64,000 nucleotides of DNA from an uncultured Collinsella sp. (GTDB taxonomy: Bacteria > Actinomycetota > Coriobacteriia > Coriobacteriales > Coriobacteriaceae), in assembly GCA_900544095.1 (NCBI GenBank), contig UQTV01000002.1, positions 1-64,000 of the forward strand, written 5' to 3'. Below, in pieces: positions 61,616 to 64,000 of this stretch; position 1 is the stretch's first letter, and each line of letters opens with the position of its first letter. The translations under genes and the position numbers were made by a program. Under the pieces are notes generated by a model. The model searched no databases and was not told the DNA's origin. It saw only the letters and a list, made by a program, of their open reading frames with translations.

Positions 61616-62413
61616 ATGGGTCTTGAGGGAATCAAGCTGATTGCATGCGATTTGGACGGCACGTTGCTGCATCCGGGGGAGCGCGAGCCGCGTTCCGAGG
61701 CCTTTGAACTCATCGATGAACTGCATCGTCGCGGTATCGTGTTTATGCCGGCGAGCGGCCGTCAATATGCGAGCTTGCGCTACCTGTTTGCCCCGGTGGC
61801 CGATGAGCTCGCCTATGTATGCGAAAACGGAGCCCTGGTGATGAGCGAGGGGCGTGCCGTTGTCAAGCGCTCTATGGAGCGTGACCTGGCGATGGATATC
61901 GCGAATGCCGTGGTCGCCTACCCCCATGCCGACGTTACCCTTTCCTGCGAGGGGCACCTCTACACCATAAGCGGCAACGATGCGTTCGTCGACCATTTGC
62001 GCTATGAGGTCCACTGCGATGTGGCGGTGGTCGGCCGTCCCGAGGACATCGACGAGGACGTCATTAAGATTGCCTTCCAGATGCCCGAGGTGGATCAGGC
62101 GGCGGCCCTGGAGTATTTCGAGCGCCTCTTTAGCGACCGTGTTGACGTGATGACGTCGGGAACCGAATGGACGGACTTTATCGGTTTCGGTTCGGGCAAG
62201 GGCTCCGCGCTTGCCGATTACGGTCGTGCCCTGGGTATTTCGCCCGATGAGATGATGGCGTTTGGCGATAACGAAAACGACCGCGACATGCTCAACGTAG
62301 TGGGCCATCCTTATCTAATGGAGAGCTGCAATCCCTCTATGCGCGGCATCAACGACCACGTCCGCTACGTGCGCACGGTCGAAGAGGAGCTGCGCCGTCT
62401 GCTCGCCGAGTAG
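61616..62413 (+). CDS. Cof-type HAD-IIB sugar-phosphatase family protein
   Basis: Predicted haloacid dehalogenase-superfamily phosphatase. Motif I is ACDLDGTLLHPG (about residues 9-20), motif II MPASGRQY with the conserved Ser, motif III GSGKGSAL with the Lys and motif IV MAFGDNENDRDML. The C2-type cap lies between motifs II and III. It is 265 residues, the family norm. ATG 61616 is supported by GGGGA five bases before; TTG 61604 is a possible alternative following AGGAGG too closely. Members hydrolyse sugar phosphates or pyridoxal phosphate; the substrate is not visible. Confidence 0.88.
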   Translation: MGLEGIKLIACDLDGTLLHPGEREPRSEAFELIDELHRRGIVFMPASGRQYASLRYLFAPVADELAYVCENGALVMSEGRAVVKRSMERDLAMDIANAVVAYPHADVTLSCEGHLYTISGNDAFVDHLRYEVHCDVAVVGRPEDIDEDVIKIAFQMPEVDQAAALEYFERLFSDRVDVMTSGTEWTDFIGFGSGKGSALADYGRALGISPDEMMAFGDNENDRDMLNVVGHPYLMESCNPSMRGINDHVRYVRTVEEELRRLLAE

Positions 62414-62489
62414 GTTTTCGGGACATACCTAGAAATCTATTTTTTGCTGCAAAGTGCGAAAAGGTGGATTTAAGGCATGTTCCAAACAT

Positions 62490-62870
62490 TTACCGGCAGT
62501 CGGGGCAGAGACCCTCGAAGATGGTGTAGTGCGACGTGACGTGCCAGCCGATTTGCTCGGACGCCTTGGCGTCGATCTGGGCATCGAAGGGGAGCGGTAC
62601 GTCGATGACGCGGCTGCACGAGGTGCAGATGATATGTGCGTGCGGCTCGATGGTGCGATCGAAGCGACTTCCGCCCGGCGTCTTGATGGAGAGAATCTCG
62701 CCGGCGTCGGCCAAGAGATTGAGGTTGCGGTAGACCGTACCGCGGCTGATTTTGTCATCCTGCGCGCGCACGACGTCGTAGATTTCGTCGGCGGTGGGAT
62801 GGTTATAGCTTTGGCGCACGGCGTCAAGAACCAACTTTCGCTGCCTGGTATTCCTTCTTTGCACCGCCAT
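62490..62870 (-). CDS. Fur-family metal- or peroxide-responsive repressor
   Basis: A DNA-binding repressor of 126 residues. The winged helix includes HPTADEIYDVVRAQDDKISRG (from residue 24) and TVYRNLNLLADAG. The dimer-stabilising structural zinc site is complete: CTSC (82-85) and the C-terminal CPDC (122-125). Metal-sensing residues are around EPHAHIICTSC and GWHVTSHY. It is closer in length to PerR than to classical Fur, but the sequence does not decide whether it senses iron, zinc or peroxide. ATG 62870 has GAGG upstream. It converges with the HAD gene. Confidence 0.88.
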   Translation of the reverse strand: MAVQRRNTRQRKLVLDAVRQSYNHPTADEIYDVVRAQDDKISRGTVYRNLNLLADAGEILSIKTPGGSRFDRTIEPHAHIICTSCSRVIDVPLPFDAQIDAKASEQIGWHVTSHYTIFEGLCPDCR

Positions 62871-62931
62871 GCGCCTCGCCTCTTTTCTATCAACGGTCGT
62901 AGGTAAATGATACCGTATTTAGCACACAATA

Positions 62932-63342
62932 CTAATAACGAGGCGTGAAACCGTCTTCATTGGCAAGTGGGGCTCGGGCCTGGGCGTCTACGAGGCGAAA
63001 ACGCGTACCCATGCGCTCGTAGGAGGCATGAAGCGCTTCGAGATGAGATAGGATATTTGCCGGAGCTCCCTGTATCTCCATCTCGACTGAGCCGTCTTCC
63101 ATGTTACGCACCCAGCCGGTGAGCGCGCGTGCCTGCGCGAGGTTGGTGTTGGTAAAGCGAAAGCCAACGCCCTGGACTTGCCCCGCCCAGCGCAGGAAAT
63201 AGCGCAGGGGAGTGTCTTGAGTGGCCTCGTCGCTTGCGAGCACAGTAAGCCTGCGGCGCAGCTCGAGCTCGACGTTTGATGGTTTTTGAGGTTCTCGACT
63301 GCCGCCGGTGACGCTGGAGAAGAACGTATCGAAGAGGCCCAT
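62932..63342 (-). CDS. Acylphosphatase-domain protein
   Basis: The C-terminal two thirds (about residues 45-136) form an acylphosphatase domain: GQVQGVGFR (54-62) with the phosphate-binding Arg62 and catalytic Asn80 in TGWVRNMEDGSVE. The first 45 residues are an extra polar and partly hydrophobic segment (MGLFDTFFSSVTGG) not found in minimal 90-residue acylphosphatases. It would hydrolyse acyl phosphates such as carbamoyl or 1,3-bisphosphoglycerate. ATG 63342 lies two bases after the stop of the upstream oxidoreductase gene; a longer frame upstream would run through that gene. 136 residues. Confidence 0.83.
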   Translation of the reverse strand: MGLFDTFFSSVTGGSREPQKPSNVELELRRRLTVLASDEATQDTPLRYFLRWAGQVQGVGFRFTNTNLAQARALTGWVRNMEDGSVEMEIQGAPANILSHLEALHASYERMGTRFRLVDAQARAPLANEDGFTPRY

Positions 63343-63344
63343 CG

Positions 63345-64000
63345 CTATGCCTGCTTGCCTGCGTCGGCCGGGAAGGTTATGCCGGCCTGCTGGCGCACGG
63401 CATCCATGATGCGCAGCGAGACGAGCGTGACATCGCGGTAGTGGCCAAGCTCGTGGCGTCCCGCCGGGGTCTCCCAAATCTCTTCCTTAACGTTATCGAT
63501 GCCGCAGATGGCGGTGATAAAGTCTGTGAGTTCGTATTCCATAGTGTTGCTCGATTTGGGCAGGTCGAGCACGCGGCCGTTGTCTCCCTGTTCGCGCGGT
63601 GCCTCGGTCGCCGAGCCGCGTACGACGTCGCCGCGATAGTCGATGCGGACGTTGCGGGGCGTGGACAGATGGTCGATCTGGATAGTGCCACGCTCGCCTT
63701 CGATTTGCGAGGGCAGCAGGTCGTTCGTAATTTTGGAGTGCGCGAGCTCGACGGAGATGCTGCCTCCGCCATAGCTGGCGAGGATGGAGCCGCAGCCATC
63801 GATGGGGCCGTGCGTGAGCTGTTGCGTGGTGGGGTCGAGCAGAGTAGCCATGCTCGTAAGGCCGGAGGGCATGCCGAAAATCTCGACCATGGGCTCGACG
63901 GTGTAGACGCCAATGTCCATGAGGGAACCCGATGCCATATTGCAGTCGAAGATATTGGTGGCGCGTCCCGCGAGAATCTCGTTGTAGCGCGAGGAATATT
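63345..64000 (-). CDS. Gfo/Idh/MocA-family oxidoreductase, truncated at the window end
   Basis: Carboxy-terminal two thirds of an NAD(P)-dependent sugar dehydrogenase-like protein. The frame stays open to the window edge (last residues read back as YSSRYNEILAGRAT...). GGSLMDIGVYTVEP-like sequence (here GSLMDIGVYTVEPMVEIFG) is the start of the C-terminal alpha/beta domain, and GSILASYGGGSISVEL follows in the beta sheet. The N-terminal Rossmann fold would lie beyond position 64000, so no start is given. The TAG stop is at 63345-63347, two bases before the acylphosphatase gene. Substrate unknown. Confidence 0.85.
   Translation of the reverse strand, partial: YSSRYNEILAGRATNIFDCNMASGSLMDIGVYTVEPMVEIFGMPSGLTSMATLLDPTTQQLTHGPIDGCGSILASYGGGSISVELAHSKITNDLLPSQIEGERGTIQIDHLSTPRNVRIDYRGDVVRGSATEAPREQGDNGRVLDLPKSSNTMEYELTDFITAICGIDNVKEEIWETPAGRHELGHYRDVTLVSLRIMDAVRQQAGITFPADAGKQA

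Overview
The window looks like a chromosomal segment of a Collinsella-type member of the Coriobacteriia (Actinomycetota). The evidence is the partial 16S rRNA, whose diagnostic stretches match what I remember of Collinsella, and an actinobacterial backbone order (uvrB ... uvrA ... uvrC ... rapZ-whiA-gap-pgk-tpiA ... secG). The genome is GC-rich with strongly biased codons, and its anaerobic features include an oxygen-sensitive class III ribonucleotide reductase (nrdD/nrdG). No phage, transposase or CRISPR array was seen.

Layout. 1-4926: rRNA operon (5'-truncated 16S, 23S, 5S) without spacer tRNAs, ending in a strong terminator. 5053-8560: coaE, a lytic transglycosylase and uvrB. 8626-14748, minus strand: two FAD proteins, an Mrp-type Fe-S carrier ATPase and an LTA-synthase-like enzyme. 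14942-22087: uvrA, a YbaK-type deacylase, murJ and uvrC. 22453-32879: an Opp-type ABC transporter, two tandem acetylxylan-esterase-family proteins, a NanA-type lyase, a ROK kinase and NanE, which together read as a sialic acid uptake and catabolism island placed between uvrC and rapZ. 32981-40125: rapZ, whiA, then gap, pgk, tpiA, gpmI and secG. 40421-46364: a second, complete Opp-type oligopeptide transporter. 46959-52895: tRNA-Leu, a PP2C phosphatase plus STAS/anti-sigma-kinase fusion, tRNA-Gly, tRNA-Cys, tRNA-Gly, a GH13 glucosidase, tRNA-Gly and tRNA-Val. 53564-56794: nrdD and nrdG behind an NrdR box. 56861-58531: folE, an HD-domain hydrolase and folB. 58538-64000: a YgjP-type metalloprotease, an M19 dipeptidase, an FKBP/SlyD-like isomerase next to an orphan UreE-like protein, a Cof-type HAD phosphatase, a Fur-family regulator, an acylphosphatase-domain protein and a truncated Gfo/Idh/MocA oxidoreductase.

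How the parts work together. In the sialic acid island, the transporter would import sialic acid or a sialylated or acetylated derivative, the esterase could strip O-acetyl groups, NanA would split Neu5Ac into ManNAc and pyruvate, and NanK and NanE would yield GlcNAc-6-phosphate. nagA and nagB are not in the window. The glycolytic block gap-pgk-tpiA-gpmI forms one consecutive pathway segment.

Most unusual features. Six long, nearly perfect intergenic hairpins with unrelated sequences, several of them inside putative operons (nanA/nanK, nanK/nanE, nrdD/nrdG). A second esterase paralogue that has lost only its catalytic serine. An anti-sigma antagonist fused to its own anti-sigma kinase. A UreE-like nickel-chaperone homologue without urease beside a SlyD-like protein. 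An HD hydrolase placed between folE and folB. All functions are inferred by reading the sequence; no database search was run.
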